A stretch of 64,000 nt of DNA from JAJEFO01 sp965214325 (GTDB lineage: Bacteria; Pseudomonadota; Alphaproteobacteria; Rhodobacterales; Rhodobacteraceae): positions 2,108,001 to 2,172,000 of the forward strand of contig CBDCBG010000006.1 in NCBI GenBank assembly GCA_965214325.1, written 5' to 3'. The position numbers and the translations under genes were made by a program. The notes below the pieces were generated by a model. That model was not told the DNA's origin, ran no database searches, and saw nothing but the letters and a program-made list of their open reading frames with translations. Below, one piece after another: positions 16,420 to 25,460 of this stretch (position 1 is the first letter of the stretch; each line of letters begins with the position of its first letter).

Positions 16420-17095
16420 GGGGGATGAGCTCAAGGACGCGATTGCCTTGTTGCGCGACCAGAACCAGACCGGCAAGCGCAAGTTGCCGGATGATCCGCC
16501 CATGCCGTTCGCCGCCAGACACTGGCGGTCGCTGATCGTTCAGGACGGTCAGCCGAAGCGGCGCGTTTACGAAACCGCCGTTGTCTCCACCTTGCGAGAC
16601 CGTTTGCGCGCCGGGGATGTCTGGGTCGATGGCAGCCGTGAGTATCGCCGTTTCGACAGCTGTCTCATGCCCCGAGGCAATGCCGAAGCCGTCATGCGGG
16701 ACGCTGGTTTCGAGACCAGTCCGGAGTCCTGGCTGGCTGATCGCCGGGCCACGCTGGCGAAACGCCTTGACCAAGTGGACCACGCCTTGAAACGCAACGC
16801 CCTCGCCGGTGTCCGGATTGAGCGCGGGCGACTGAAGATCACGCCACATGACGCGGTGACGCCCCCCGCCGCGGTGCGCCTGGAGCGGGCGATTGACTCC
16901 GTGATGCCACGTATCCGCATCACGGATTCGCCTTGGGAGGTGAATGCGCAGACGGGGTTCCTCGACGCCTTCACCGACCTGCGGTCGGGCAAGCATCACG
17001 AGGAGCCCGCTGCCGTCTTGGCCACTATCCTGGCCGGGGCGACCAATCTCGGCCTTGAGCGGATGGCCTATGCCTCATCGCGTGTCAGTCATGCG
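16420..17095 (+). pseudogene. tnpA: Tn3-family transposase TnpA, fragment 3
   Basis: Resumes the transposase after the IS66 copy: DELKDAIALLRDQNQTGKRK, WVDGSREYRRFDSCLMP, ESWLADRRATLAKRLDQVD, FTDLRSGKHHEEPA and ILAGATNLGLERMAYAS. It is cut at 17095 by an IS6-family element, immediately before the DDE catalytic domain. The catalytic residues of TnpA are therefore missing from the window, and so is the right transposon end. Confidence 0.85.
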
Positions 17096-18016
17096 GGCGC
17101 TGTTGCAAAAACCGCTCTCAGCAGCCCTTGTGAGCGAGGCAGCGGTAGATTGCGCTTTTGGAGACCCTCCCATGACCCATGACTTCAAGTGGCGGCACTT
17201 CCGGGGCGAGATCATTCCGCGGGCCGTTCGGTGGCACTGCAGATATGGCGTCAGCTACCGTGACCTCGAGGAAATGCTGGAAGAGCGCGGCGTCGCGGTG
17301 GACCATGCCACCATCCATCGCCGGGTGCAGGCCTGCGCGCCGGAAATCGAAAGGCGCCTGCGCCGGCACTGTCGCCCAGGCGGACTTTCGCGGTCCCGGC
17401 GCGTGGACGAAACATGCATCAAGGTCAAAGGGAAACGGGCGTGTCTGTACCGCGCGGTCGACGGCCGTGGCGACGCCATCGACTTCCACCTGTCGCAGAC
17501 CCGCAATGCCAAGGCTGCCAAGCGGTTCCCGGGCAAGGCGCTGCGCGGGTGCAAGGAGCGGGAGAAGCCCGTCGTGATCAGCACCGACAAGGCGGGATGC
17601 CACGGCCAGGCCATCCGGGAGTTGAAGCAGGCCGGCAAGTGTCCCCCCGAGACCGAACACGGGCAGGTGAAATGCCTCAACGACGTCGTCGAGGCCGACC
17701 ATGGCAAGCTCAAGCGCCTGATCAAGCCGACCCTTGGCTTCAAGTCAATGAAGACCGCCTGCGCCACGATCAAGGGCTTCGAGGTCATGCGCGCCCTCCG
17801 GAAGAAGCGGGCCAAGGCCTTCCAGCTTCAGCCCGGCATCAGGGGTGAAGCGCGTCTTGTCGAAAGTGCCTTCGGGATCGGGCCGGAGATGTTGGGCGAG
17901 TTGATGTCGCTGCATGGAGCGGAGCTTGAAAAGATCGCGATCCAGCAAGGATCTTGAAGAAAGACGGAACCAGACCACACCCCGGCAACTCCGGCAATTT
18001 TTTTTGCAACAGAGCC
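17096..18016 (+). mobile_element. IS6-family insertion sequence
   Basis: Terminal repeats: left GGCGCTGTTGCAAAAA at 17096-17111, right (complement) GGCTCTGTTGCAAAAA ending at 18016, with one mismatch. This GGCTCTGTTGCAAA end is the IS6/IS26 signature. The flanks (CAGTCATGCG and CTTGAGGGCC) show no 8-bp duplication, consistent with IS6-type intramolecular replicative transposition that deleted the adjacent Tn3 sequence. Confidence 0.9.
17172..17957 (+). CDS. IS6-family transposase
   Basis: A 261-aa DDE transposase. An N-terminal HTH (GVSYRDLEEMLEERGVAVDHATIHR) precedes the catalytic triad Asp79 (RRVDETCIKVKG), Asp139 (ISTDKAG) and Glu174 (NDVVEADHGKLKR). The frame is intact, starting at the ATG at 17172 about 60 bp inside the left repeat. 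It is longer at the C-terminus than IS26 transposase. Confidence 0.9.
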   Translation: MTHDFKWRHFRGEIIPRAVRWHCRYGVSYRDLEEMLEERGVAVDHATIHRRVQACAPEIERRLRRHCRPGGLSRSRRVDETCIKVKGKRACLYRAVDGRGDAIDFHLSQTRNAKAAKRFPGKALRGCKEREKPVVISTDKAGCHGQAIRELKQAGKCPPETEHGQVKCLNDVVEADHGKLKRLIKPTLGFKSMKTACATIKGFEVMRALRKKRAKAFQLQPGIRGEARLVESAFGIGPEMLGELMSLHGAELEKIAIQQGS

Positions 18017-18493
18017 CTTGAGGGCCTCGATTCGCGGATCCATGGCTGTGCGCTCCCGGAAGGACGGTCTTATGCGAGCCTAACACGCCACGCCGGTGAG
18101 GCCATGTTAGCCCCATGGGTCCGAAAACGGCGCCGGCGAAAAAGGAGCGTGGAATCAATCGGCTGTCATGGCATGCAATACGGCATCACGATCCCGGACG
18201 CCTAATGAAATGCCATTGCTCGCCTGAGGCCGGGTCTGTCGCCGCGATCGCCGGTTTCGGCCAACTCTTGCGCGACTTGGACTACCTGAGCGTTTGGTCA
18301 TGGGACTACGCGACCGCGCTTGCCAACGCCAACCGGAACAAAGACCCCTTTTGGCCATCGCACCGAGGCGGTGCGATTGATGCGGCCGGCGCAAGGCCTT
18401 GACCGGCAGCGGTGACCGGACGGGCGCGGCCCGCACATGGCCACGCTCGACGGCAGCGCAGCGGTCACCCGTCTTGCCCCACGGCTTCAAATG
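18017..18493. other. Gene-free stretch between IS6 and groEL
   Basis: No frame here resembles a protein family. This is probably the flank left after an IS6-mediated deletion. I see no terminal repeats or RNA genes in it. Confidence 0.5.
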
Positions 18494-18524
18494 AAGAAGG
18501 GGCGCCCTGACAGGCGCCCCTTCC
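18494..18524 (-). terminator. Terminator hairpin downstream of groEL
   Basis: Near-perfect stem GAAGGGGCGCC / GGCGCCCCTTC with a short loop around CTGTCA, 58 bp after the groEL stop on the minus strand. Only a weak T-run follows, so efficiency is uncertain. Confidence 0.7.
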
Positions 18525-18581
18525 GGTTTCCATTTGGCCCGGGGCCCGGCAAGTGCCGCGATCCCGACGGGCCTGCGCCTT

Positions 18582-20228
18582 CTACATCATGCCGCCCATG
18601 CCGCCCATGTCGGGCATGCCGCCGCCACCGCCGCCAGGAGTTTCCTTGGCTGGCCTTTCGGCGACCATGGCTTCCGTCGTGATGAGAAGCCCGGCGATCG
18701 ACGCCGCGTCCTCAACCGCCGTGCGCACGACCTTTGCCGGATCGATGACACCGAAGCCGAACAGGTCGCCGTATTCCTCGGTCTGGGCGTTGAAGCCGAA
18801 CTTGGCATCCTTGCTCTCGCGGACCTTGCCTGCCACCACGGAACCATCGACACCGGCATTCTCGGCGATCTGGCGCAGCGGGGCCTCCAGAGCCCGACGC
18901 ACGATCGCGACGCCGGCTTCCTGATCGCTGTTCTCGCACTTGATCTTGTCGAAGCCCTTTGCTGCCTGAACGAGAGAGACGCCGCCGCCAATGACGATGC
19001 CTTCCTGCACGGCGGCGCGCGTCGCATTCAACGCGTCGTCGACGCGATCCTTGCGCTCCTTGACCTCGACTTCGGTCATGCCGCCCACCCGGATGACGGC
19101 GACGCCGCCGGCGAGCTTGGCCACCCGCTCCTGCAGCTTCTCGCGGTCATAGTCCGACGTGGTTTCCTCGATCTGCTGGCGAATCTGCGCGACCCTGGCC
19201 TGGATCTCGGCCTTGGCGCCCGCACCGTCGACGATCGTGGTCTCGTCCTTGGTGATCGAGACGCGCTTGGCGGAGCCGAGCATGTCCATCGTCACGTTTT
19301 CGAGCTTCATGCCCAGGTCTTCCGAAATCACCTGGCCGCCGGTCAGGATCGCGATGTCCTGAAGCATGGCCTTGCGACGGTCGCCGAAGCCCGGAGCCTT
19401 GACGGACGCGATCTTCAGGCCGCCGCGCAGCTTGTTGACAACGAGCGTGGCCAGAGCCTCGCCTTCCACGTCCTCCGCAATGATGAGGAGCGGCTTCTGG
19501 GACTGGATGACCGATTCAAGGAGCGGCACCATTGGCTGCAACGACGAAAGCTTCTTCTCGTGGAGAAGAATCAACGCGTCCTCGAGCTCGGCGGTCATCT
19601 TGTCGGCGTTGGTGACAAAGTAGGGCGACAGGTAGCCGCGATCGAACTGCATGCCTTCCACGACCTCGGTTTCGGTGACGAGGCCCTTGTTCTCCTCGAC
19701 GGTGATCACGCCGTCGTTTCCGACCTTCTGCATTGCGTCCGCGATCTGCTTGCCGATCTCGGATTCGCCGTTTGCCGAGATCGTGCCGATCTGGGCGACT
19801 TCATCCGAGTCCTTCACCTTGCGCGCGGCCTTCTGGATGGATTCGACGACCGACGCGACAGCGGCGTCGACCCCTCGCTTCAGATCCATCGGGTTCATTC
19901 CGGCGGCAACCGACTTCATTCCCTCCCGCACGATGGACTGCGCGAGCAGCGTAGCGGTGGTGGTGCCGTCGCCAGCCTCGTCATTGGTGCGGCTCGCGAC
20001 CTCCTTGACCATCTGCGCACCCATGTTCTCGAACTTGTCCTCAAGCTCGATCTCCTTGGCGACCGTCACACCATCCTTGGTGATCCGGGGTGCACCAAAG
20101 CTCTTGTCGAGCACGACGTTGCGGCCCTTGGGCCCGAGCGTCACCTTCACGGCATCGGCGAGGATATTCACGCCAGCCAGCATCCGGTTCCGGGCGTCGG
20201 TATCGAATTTGACGTCCTTAGCGGCCAT
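18582..20228 (-). CDS. groL: Chaperonin GroEL
   Basis: 548 aa, full length, beginning MAAKDVKF and ending in the GGM-rich tail (GGMPDMGGMGGMM). ATP-binding motifs KVTLGPKGRNVVLD and GDGTTTATLLAQ are present. It forms the 14-mer folding chamber that works with GroES. It lies 50 bp downstream of groES in the same operon and shares its HrcA/CIRCE-controlled promoter. The long antisense frames across it are shadows. Confidence 0.98.
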   Translation of the reverse strand: MAAKDVKFDTDARNRMLAGVNILADAVKVTLGPKGRNVVLDKSFGAPRITKDGVTVAKEIELEDKFENMGAQMVKEVASRTNDEAGDGTTTATLLAQSIVREGMKSVAAGMNPMDLKRGVDAAVASVVESIQKAARKVKDSDEVAQIGTISANGESEIGKQIADAMQKVGNDGVITVEENKGLVTETEVVEGMQFDRGYLSPYFVTNADKMTAELEDALILLHEKKLSSLQPMVPLLESVIQSQKPLLIIAEDVEGEALATLVVNKLRGGLKIASVKAPGFGDRRKAMLQDIAILTGGQVISEDLGMKLENVTMDMLGSAKRVSITKDETTIVDGAGAKAEIQARVAQIRQQIEETTSDYDREKLQERVAKLAGGVAVIRVGGMTEVEVKERKDRVDDALNATRAAVQEGIVIGGGVSLVQAAKGFDKIKCENSDQEAGVAIVRRALEAPLRQIAENAGVDGSVVAGKVRESKDAKFGFNAQTEEYGDLFGFGVIDPAKVVRTAVEDAASIAGLLITTEAMVAERPAKETPGGGGGGMPDMGGMGGMM

Positions 20229-20278
20229 TTCCTTAGCTCCTGGTTATCTTTCGTTTGAGTTGGTTCCGGACAGCGAGA

Positions 20279-20566
20279 TCAGGCGATGACGCCGAGAATG
20301 TCGCTTTCCTTCATGATCAGAAGTTCTTCGCCGTCGAGCGTGATCTCGGTGCCCGACCACTTGCCGAACAGGATCCTGTCGCCGGCCTTGACATCCATCT
20401 TGACGCGCTTGCCGTCATCGTCCCTTGCCCCGTCGCCAACAGCCACAACCTCGCCCTCAGCGGGCTTCTCCTTGGCGTTGTCGGGGATGATCAGGCCGCC
20501 GGCGGTCTTCTCGTCGCCTTCCACGCGACGAACAAGAACGCGATCATGAAGCGGGGTGAATTTCAT
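20279..20566 (-). CDS. groS: Co-chaperonin GroES
   Basis: 95 aa from the ATG at 20566, preceded by GAAGGAG. The N-terminus KFTPLHDRVLVRR, the mobile loop DEKTAGGLIIPDNAKEKP and the C-terminus ESDILGVI are standard. It caps the GroEL ring. First gene of groES-groEL. The frame is open upstream across the promoter, but that part is not coding. Confidence 0.97.
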   Translation of the reverse strand: MKFTPLHDRVLVRRVEGDEKTAGGLIIPDNAKEKPAEGEVVAVGDGARDDDGKRVKMDVKAGDRILFGKWSGTEITLDGEELLIMKESDILGVIA

Positions 20567-20602
20567 GTTGAACGCTCCTTCGTTCCTACCATTGCATTCC
20601 TG

Positions 20603-20629
20603 TTGGCACTCGCATTCAGTGAGTGCTAA
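20603..20629 (-). promoter_or_regulatory. CIRCE operator (HrcA binding site)
   Basis: Inverted repeat TTGGCACTC-N9-GAGTGCTAA, one base from the CIRCE consensus TTAGCACTC-N9-GAGTGCTAA. It lies between the -10 box and groES, so HrcA bound here would block transcription until heat shock. Confidence 0.95.
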
Positions 20630-20636
20630 CAGATGG

Positions 20637-20665
20637 TAACTAGGCAGGCGATCGAGATCTGTCAA
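20637..20665 (-). promoter_or_regulatory. Sigma70-type promoter of groES-groEL
   Basis: On the minus strand TTGACA (20665-20660), a 17-bp spacer, then TAGTTA (20642-20637). The predicted start falls at the edge of the CIRCE repeat. Confidence 0.8.
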
Positions 20666-20729
20666 CAGGGGCCGAAGACTTTTTTCGACCCCGCTCCAGG
20701 GCGTTGGCAACGCATGGAGAATCACGCCC

Positions 20730-20915
20730 TCAACGGCGACTTGCACGCCGGATGGCCAGGTACTCGCGCCGCAGCGTGTACATCCCTGTCGCCATGATGA
20801 TCGCGGTGCCCACCCACGTCCAGCCATCCGGAAACTGGCCAAAGACAAGCCAGCCATAAAGCGCCGCCCAGATGATCAGCGTATAGTAAGGAAGCACCAA
20901 AAACCTGGGGGTCAA
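20730..20915 (-). pseudogene. EamA/DMT-family transporter, C-terminal fragment
   Basis: The last about 60 residues of a drug/metabolite transporter: LIIWAALYGWLVFGQFPDGWTW, then GTAIIMATGMYTLRRE, two membrane segments with the usual GW.FGE.PD loop. The sequence upstream of about 20915 no longer matches, so the gene has lost at least eight membrane segments. The loss may be tied to the transposon cluster that follows. Confidence 0.65.
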
Positions 20916-21305
20916 TCGACGACACCACCAGGCAAGAGTTGCCTTCCGTAATGGGGCCCCCCACGTCAAGCACAAGATTCCTGTGCCTGAGCGGCCACGA
21001 AGCCCGAACCCGACAATACTGTTCCGGCGCCGGCGGCAAGGGGGCGCGGCGTTCATGCCGGGAGCGGCGTTGGCTTCTGGTCCGGAGCCAGGTGATCCCC
21101 GGCAGGGGTCGATGCAGTTCAGGTTTCGTTCAAGGCCTTGCCCCCTGTTTCCGGGAAGGTCCGCTCGCGTCCGCCGCCGGGCCCCTCCCTTGGGTCTTCA
21201 CCAGGCCCATTCAAAAGTCGGCTGCCATGCCATGACCAGGTCCAGCCTCCGGTTCCGTTATCCGGCCGTCACCCGGCGGTCACGTCGGGGCAGTCTGCAG
21301 ACGAG
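20916..21305. other. Gene-free stretch next to the ISAs1 remnant
   Basis: No recognisable gene. It is probably the flank and terminal part of the decayed ISAs1 element; clear ISAs1 end repeats were not found by eye. Confidence 0.4.
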
Positions 21306-22517
21306 TCATGCCGGCCGGCGGCGATTCCCGCCCGGATCCTGCGCCGAAGACGTGCCGGGCCCATGGCTCCGAAGGCCCGGCCAGGGGCCGGGCCACAGGG
21401 AGCGATGCGGGATGGCCGGGTCTGCAGGCGGCACGTGCTCGAAGCGGCCGTCGAGCCTGATCAGCGAGATCGCCATGTCGGAGATGGCCGACAGGTTCTG
21501 CGGGACGTTGCCGGCATGTGCCCGGCAGCGATCCTCGTCATGGGTGAAGTCGCGGACATGATGCAGCCTGGTCCCGATCTGCCAGTGTGAGCGGACATGG
21601 CCGGCAATCTCCCGGGCTCCGGCCTGATCCGGCCCGAGCGAGGTCAGGCCATGGACGGTCTCGATGCCGGTCTCGACGGTCCTGACCGCTTCACGAAAGC
21701 GGATGACGCGGAAGGCCTGGCGCCGGCCATTGAGGGGGCAGAAGCCGTTCCATTCCGGGCCGGAGATGTCGACCGCCGTGCAGTGGCGCTGCTCGATGCG
21801 GCCATGCCGCTTTCCCGCCTCTTCCGCATGCATCCTGCCGCTGTCCCGGCCACCGAACCGGCCGAGCCGCTCATGCATCCCCTTCCGGTTGCCCTTGACC
21901 GCGGTCAGCACATGATCGCCGCCGGCATCCACAATGGCTGCCGCGGCCTCGTGCCGGACATGCATGGCATCGGCAGTGATGACCCGCTTGCCGAGCCGCG
22001 CCGCGAGATCACGCAGGGCCGGGATCTCGTTCGTGCCTTCGGCAACCCGGACCTGTCCGGCCACCAGGCCGGTGCCGTGCTCGACAGTTGCCGGGAGGCG
22101 CCCCTGATCGTCTTGCCGTCAAGTGCCAGGGCGGCATCACCGTCACTGCCTGAGGCGGCCAGGTCCCGGAACACCGCATCGAGCGCATCGGGCGGCATCC
22201 CGCGCAGGATGTTCAGGAAGGAGGTGGCCACCGGCGTGGTGAAGAGGCCCCGCAACATGGCGGAAGGCGCCGATGGCGGCCAGCTGCTTCCGGTCGAGCC
22301 GGCGGGCGAACTCGGCAAGGGCGGCATGGCCGCGACAGCCGAACAGGCCGGCGGCGATCATGATGGTGAGGCAGAAGGCCAGGCTGCAGCGCTGCCCCCT
22401 TGCCCGGCGGAAATCCTCCATGCCGGCAAGGTGGTCATGCAGCGAGCCCAGGAGTTCGGCGTCGGGAAGGGGTGCGTCCTGACTGCCTTCATGGCGTGGG
22501 GTGCGACATCCGCACAC
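21306..22517 (-). pseudogene. ISAs1-family transposase, frameshifted
   Basis: Three frames carry successive parts of one protein. The N-terminal part is LLGSLHDHLAGMEDFRRARG and LTIMIAAGLFGCRGHAAL. The middle part is SFLNILRGMPPDALDAVF and DAALALDGKTIRGASRQ, with the first catalytic Asp. The C-terminal part is ITADAMHVRHEAAAAIVDAGGDHVLTAVKGNRKG and IAGHVRSHWQIGTRLHHVRDFTHDEDR. At least two frameshifts make it inactive. It appears to have been the C-terminal part of a DUF4338-ISAs1 protein together with 22518-23026. Confidence 0.8.
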
Positions 22518-23026
22518 GGCATCTGCCTGGCATCGGCATGGAGTGGATGCACGAAGACCTCCTTGGCCTGGCCGTGATGGTGCCGGCGGGGCGCGGCCCC
22601 CGGCCGGCGGGCAGGCCGCGGGTCAGGCCCGGTGGCCGCCAGCTTGATGCCCGGCAGCAGGTGCCGGCAAAACGGGAGACGTCGACGAAGGTCTCGGCCA
22701 GGCACACCGGGCAACCATGCACCCCGTCATGTCGGAGGGCAGCCGCCTGAGGCTGAGCGCCAGCACCCGCGAGGCGAGGTTGCGCGGCCGGTCCCGGCCC
22801 AGGAGGACATGGCGGGCATTGTTGGCCACCAGGCGCAGGCGGGAGAATTGCTGCTCGGCCGTCCAGCCGGTCCAGCGGTCGCGCGCGCCGACCTGCCAGC
22901 CGATCAGTGCCAGCCAGCGATCGCCATGGATGGCGACATGGTGCAGCGCCTTGCCGAAGAGACGGCGCCAGGGCAGGCAGTGATGCTCGCGGACCAATGC
23001 ATCCCAGCGTGCCTTCTCGTCCATGC
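22518..23026 (-). pseudogene. DUF4338 (DruA-like) domain, frameshifted; formerly fused to the ISAs1 transposase
   Basis: Starts MDEKARWDALVREHHCLPWRRLFG and continues RWLALIGWQVGARDRWTGWTAEQQFSRL and NNARHVLL. It then passes through a frameshift to CLAETFVDVSRFAGTCCRASSW and another to GQAKEVFVHPLHADARQ. These are the ordered blocks of DUF4338, the family of the Druantia protein DruA. Directly downstream in the same direction is the ISAs1 transposase, and such fusions are typical of long ISAs1 proteins. Its start is only 67 bp from the divergent DUF4338-IS4 gene. Confidence 0.75.
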
Positions 23027-23029
23027 CCC

Positions 23030-25460
23030 GCGACCTGCCCATAGGACACAATTGCGACTCGACTCGCCGCAGCGCACCTGCTACGGTGCCTTCATGGTGG
23101 GCGAGATTTCGATTCCCCGGGCGCTTTCGTCGGAGGCCGGCTTTGGCAAGCTCACGGCCATTCTGGCGCGCATGGGCGATGACAGCCGTGCCGAGATCGG
23201 CCGGCGCGTGTGTGCGGCGTTCGGGTTTCTCGACCACCGGGGCGACCTTCAGGTCGCAAGCTGTCTTGCGGCCCTGCGCCGTCTCGAGCGCTCTGGCCGC
23301 ATCGCGCTGCCCGCGCCGAGCGGCAGCGGCGGCCATGGCCGGGTCGCCCGCCCGGGCGTCGCGGTTCCGGAGCCCGCCGGGCTTCCGTCGCGGGCGGGCG
23401 ACATCGACGGGCTCGAACTCGTGGCCGTGCGGGACGACGCGCTGCGGCTGGTGTTCAACGAGCTGATGGCTTCGGAGCATCCGCGCGCCGCGCGCCTTCA
23501 CGTGGGCCGCCAGGTGCGGTATCTCGCGGGGTCGTCGCACGGCTGGCTCGGGGGCTTCCTGTTCGCCCCGGCGACGCGGTCGCTGGAGGCGCGGGACGAA
23601 TGGATCGGCTGGGACGCGGACGCGCGCGAGCGCCGCCTCGGGCGCGTGATCTCGCTGGCCCGGTTCCTGGTCCGTCCCTCGGCTTCGGTGAGGAACCTGG
23701 CGTCGAGGCTGCTTGGCATGGCGGCGCGGCGGGTCTCCGGCGACTTCGAGGCGGCGTACGGGGTGCGCCCGGTCCTGATGGAGACCTATGTCGCCCCGGA
23801 GCATTCCGGGTCCTGCTTTCGCGCGGCCGGCTGGCGCCGTGTCGGCGAGACCTGCGGGCGACGGCTGCGTGACGGGCGTGCGGAGCCGGCGAAGGCGGTG
23901 TTCCTGCGGCCGCTGGCGGCGGACTGGCGGGACCGGCTGGAAGGCGTGGACCGCGCGCTGGCGGCCGGGGACGGGCTTGACACGGAGAGCTGGGCCGGGA
24001 ACGAGTTCGGGGCGGCGTCGCTTGGCGATGCGCGGCTGACGCGCCGGCTGGTGCAGAGCGCGCGGGTCCAGGCGCGGTCGCTGTCGAGGACGTTCTTCGG
24101 CGCCGCGGCCGGAGACGAGGCGGCAGTGAAGGGGTACTGCAGGATGATCGAGCATCCGGACCACGACGCGGTGTCGGCGACGACGATCCTTTCCGGGCAC
24201 CGGGCCCGCAGCGTCCGGCGGATGCAGGCCGAACGGCTTGCCCTGCTGGTCCAGGACGGCACGGACCTGAACTTCGCGACGCATCGCGGCTGCGACGGGC
24301 TTGGCAGCATCAGCCGCAACAAGGGCGGAACCGGGACGCGCGGGCTGCACCTGCACTCGACGCTGGCGGTCGGCGCGGACGGCGTGCCGCTCGGCGTGGT
24401 CCGCATGGAGTTCGACGCGCCGCCGTTCGGGGCGGCGAAGCCGGCGAAGGACGTGGAGGACCGGAAGACCGGCCGCTGGCTGCGCGGGCTGCGCGACAGC
24501 GCCGGGATCGCGCGCGAGCTTGACGGGGTGCGGGTGGTGGCGGCGATGGACCGGGAGGCGGACGCCTTCGACGTCTTCGCCGAACACCGGGCGCTCGGCC
24601 GGCGCAGCCTTGAACTGCTGGTCCGCGCCCGCCATGACCGCAGCCTCGGCCGCGGCCGCCCGAAGCTGTTCGAGACGATGGCCGCGCAACCGGAGACCGG
24701 CCGCTTCACGATCGAGCTCGAACGGCAGTCGGAGCGCAATTCCACGCGCGGGCAGGCCGCCTTCGACGGGCGCGCGGCCCGCAGGGCCGTCCTCGCCATC
24801 CGCACGGTTCCGGTCGACCTGCCGCCGCCGGAGAGGGAGAGGGCGCGTTTCGGTCCCGACCCCATCGCCGTGAACGCGGTCCTTGCCGAGGAAGCGGACC
24901 CGCCGGCCGGCTGCAAGCCGACATGCTGGCGCCTGCTCACCACGCTCGAGGCCGGACGCCCCGAGCAGGCGCGCGAGGTCCTCCGCCTGTACGGCCTGAG
25001 GTGGCGGATCGAGGACTGGCACAGGATCCTGAAGTCCGGCTGCAACGTCGAGAACACCGCCCACCGGAACAGGGAACGCCTGCAACGCGCGGTGGCCATG
25101 AACGCCGTCATTGCCTGGCGGATCGCCGCGCTCGCGCAGCTTGCGCGCACCGAACCCGGACGGCCGCTGGAAAGCGCCTTCTCGAAGATCGAGATCGGGC
25201 TGCTCTCGGACTTCGCCGCCGCCCGCCGGATGGCGCCGCCGGCCGATCTCGGGACCGCGTTCCGCCTCGTGGCGACCATGGGCGGCTACCTTGGACGAAG
25301 CAACGACGGGCCGCCCGGGGCGGAGATTCTCTGGAACGGCCAGTCCTCGCTGGCCTTCGCCGCGTGGATGGTCGGCCACAGCGTCAATGCCGGGGACGAC
25401 AGCGTCCTGCTGAAGTCAATCGGCTAGCTGTACACACTTTGTGGGTAATGGGTAGGTCGC
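23030..25460 (+). mobile_element. IS4-family element with DUF4338-transposase fusion gene
   Basis: The ends are imperfect inverted repeats. Left (23030 on): GCGACCTGCCCAT, four mismatches, CACAA. Right (complement, from 25460): GCGACCTACCCAT, four different bases, CACAA. That is about 17 of 22 matching. The single gene is 23094-25427. No target duplication was seen on the flanks (CCATGCCCC left, ACCAGACGG right), so the exact ends are provisional. Confidence 0.65.
23094..25427 (+). CDS. DUF4338 (DruA-like)-IS4-family transposase fusion
   Basis: 777 aa from the ATG at 23094. Residues about 1-290 are a DUF4338/DruA-type domain: VASCLAALRRLERSGRI, HVGRQVRYLAGSSHGWLG, RDEWIGWDADARERRLGRV, NLASRLLGM and VLMETYVAPEHSGSCFRAAGW. 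Residues about 300-777 are an IS4-type DDE transposase. It has the Tn5-like N-terminal block (WAGNEFGAASLGDARLTRRL), first Asp in LVQDGTDLNF (about 387), second in AAMDREADAF, and the complete YREK signature YGLRWRIEDWHRILK (about 632). The frame is intact. Function: a transposase with an added DNA-binding or end-processing domain (inference). Confidence 0.85.
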   Translation: MVGEISIPRALSSEAGFGKLTAILARMGDDSRAEIGRRVCAAFGFLDHRGDLQVASCLAALRRLERSGRIALPAPSGSGGHGRVARPGVAVPEPAGLPSRAGDIDGLELVAVRDDALRLVFNELMASEHPRAARLHVGRQVRYLAGSSHGWLGGFLFAPATRSLEARDEWIGWDADARERRLGRVISLARFLVRPSASVRNLASRLLGMAARRVSGDFEAAYGVRPVLMETYVAPEHSGSCFRAAGWRRVGETCGRRLRDGRAEPAKAVFLRPLAADWRDRLEGVDRALAAGDGLDTESWAGNEFGAASLGDARLTRRLVQSARVQARSLSRTFFGAAAGDEAAVKGYCRMIEHPDHDAVSATTILSGHRARSVRRMQAERLALLVQDGTDLNFATHRGCDGLGSISRNKGGTGTRGLHLHSTLAVGADGVPLGVVRMEFDAPPFGAAKPAKDVEDRKTGRWLRGLRDSAGIARELDGVRVVAAMDREADAFDVFAEHRALGRRSLELLVRARHDRSLGRGRPKLFETMAAQPETGRFTIELERQSERNSTRGQAAFDGRAARRAVLAIRTVPVDLPPPERERARFGPDPIAVNAVLAEEADPPAGCKPTCWRLLTTLEAGRPEQAREVLRLYGLRWRIEDWHRILKSGCNVENTAHRNRERLQRAVAMNAVIAWRIAALAQLARTEPGRPLESAFSKIEIGLLSDFAAARRMAPPADLGTAFRLVATMGGYLGRSNDGPPGAEILWNGQSSLAFAAWMVGHSVNAGDDSVLLKSIG

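Noticed and set aside
18534..20258. 574-aa plus-strand frame across groEL
   Set aside because: Shadow of groEL; third-position GC creates long antisense frames.
22623..25379. 918-aa minus-strand frame
   Set aside because: Mostly antisense to the IS4 fusion gene; only its last part coincides with the DUF4338 pseudogene on that strand.
22518..25427. Druantia antiphage system
   Set aside because: DUF4338 domains are here joined to transposases; there is no DruE helicase or other Druantia gene nearby.
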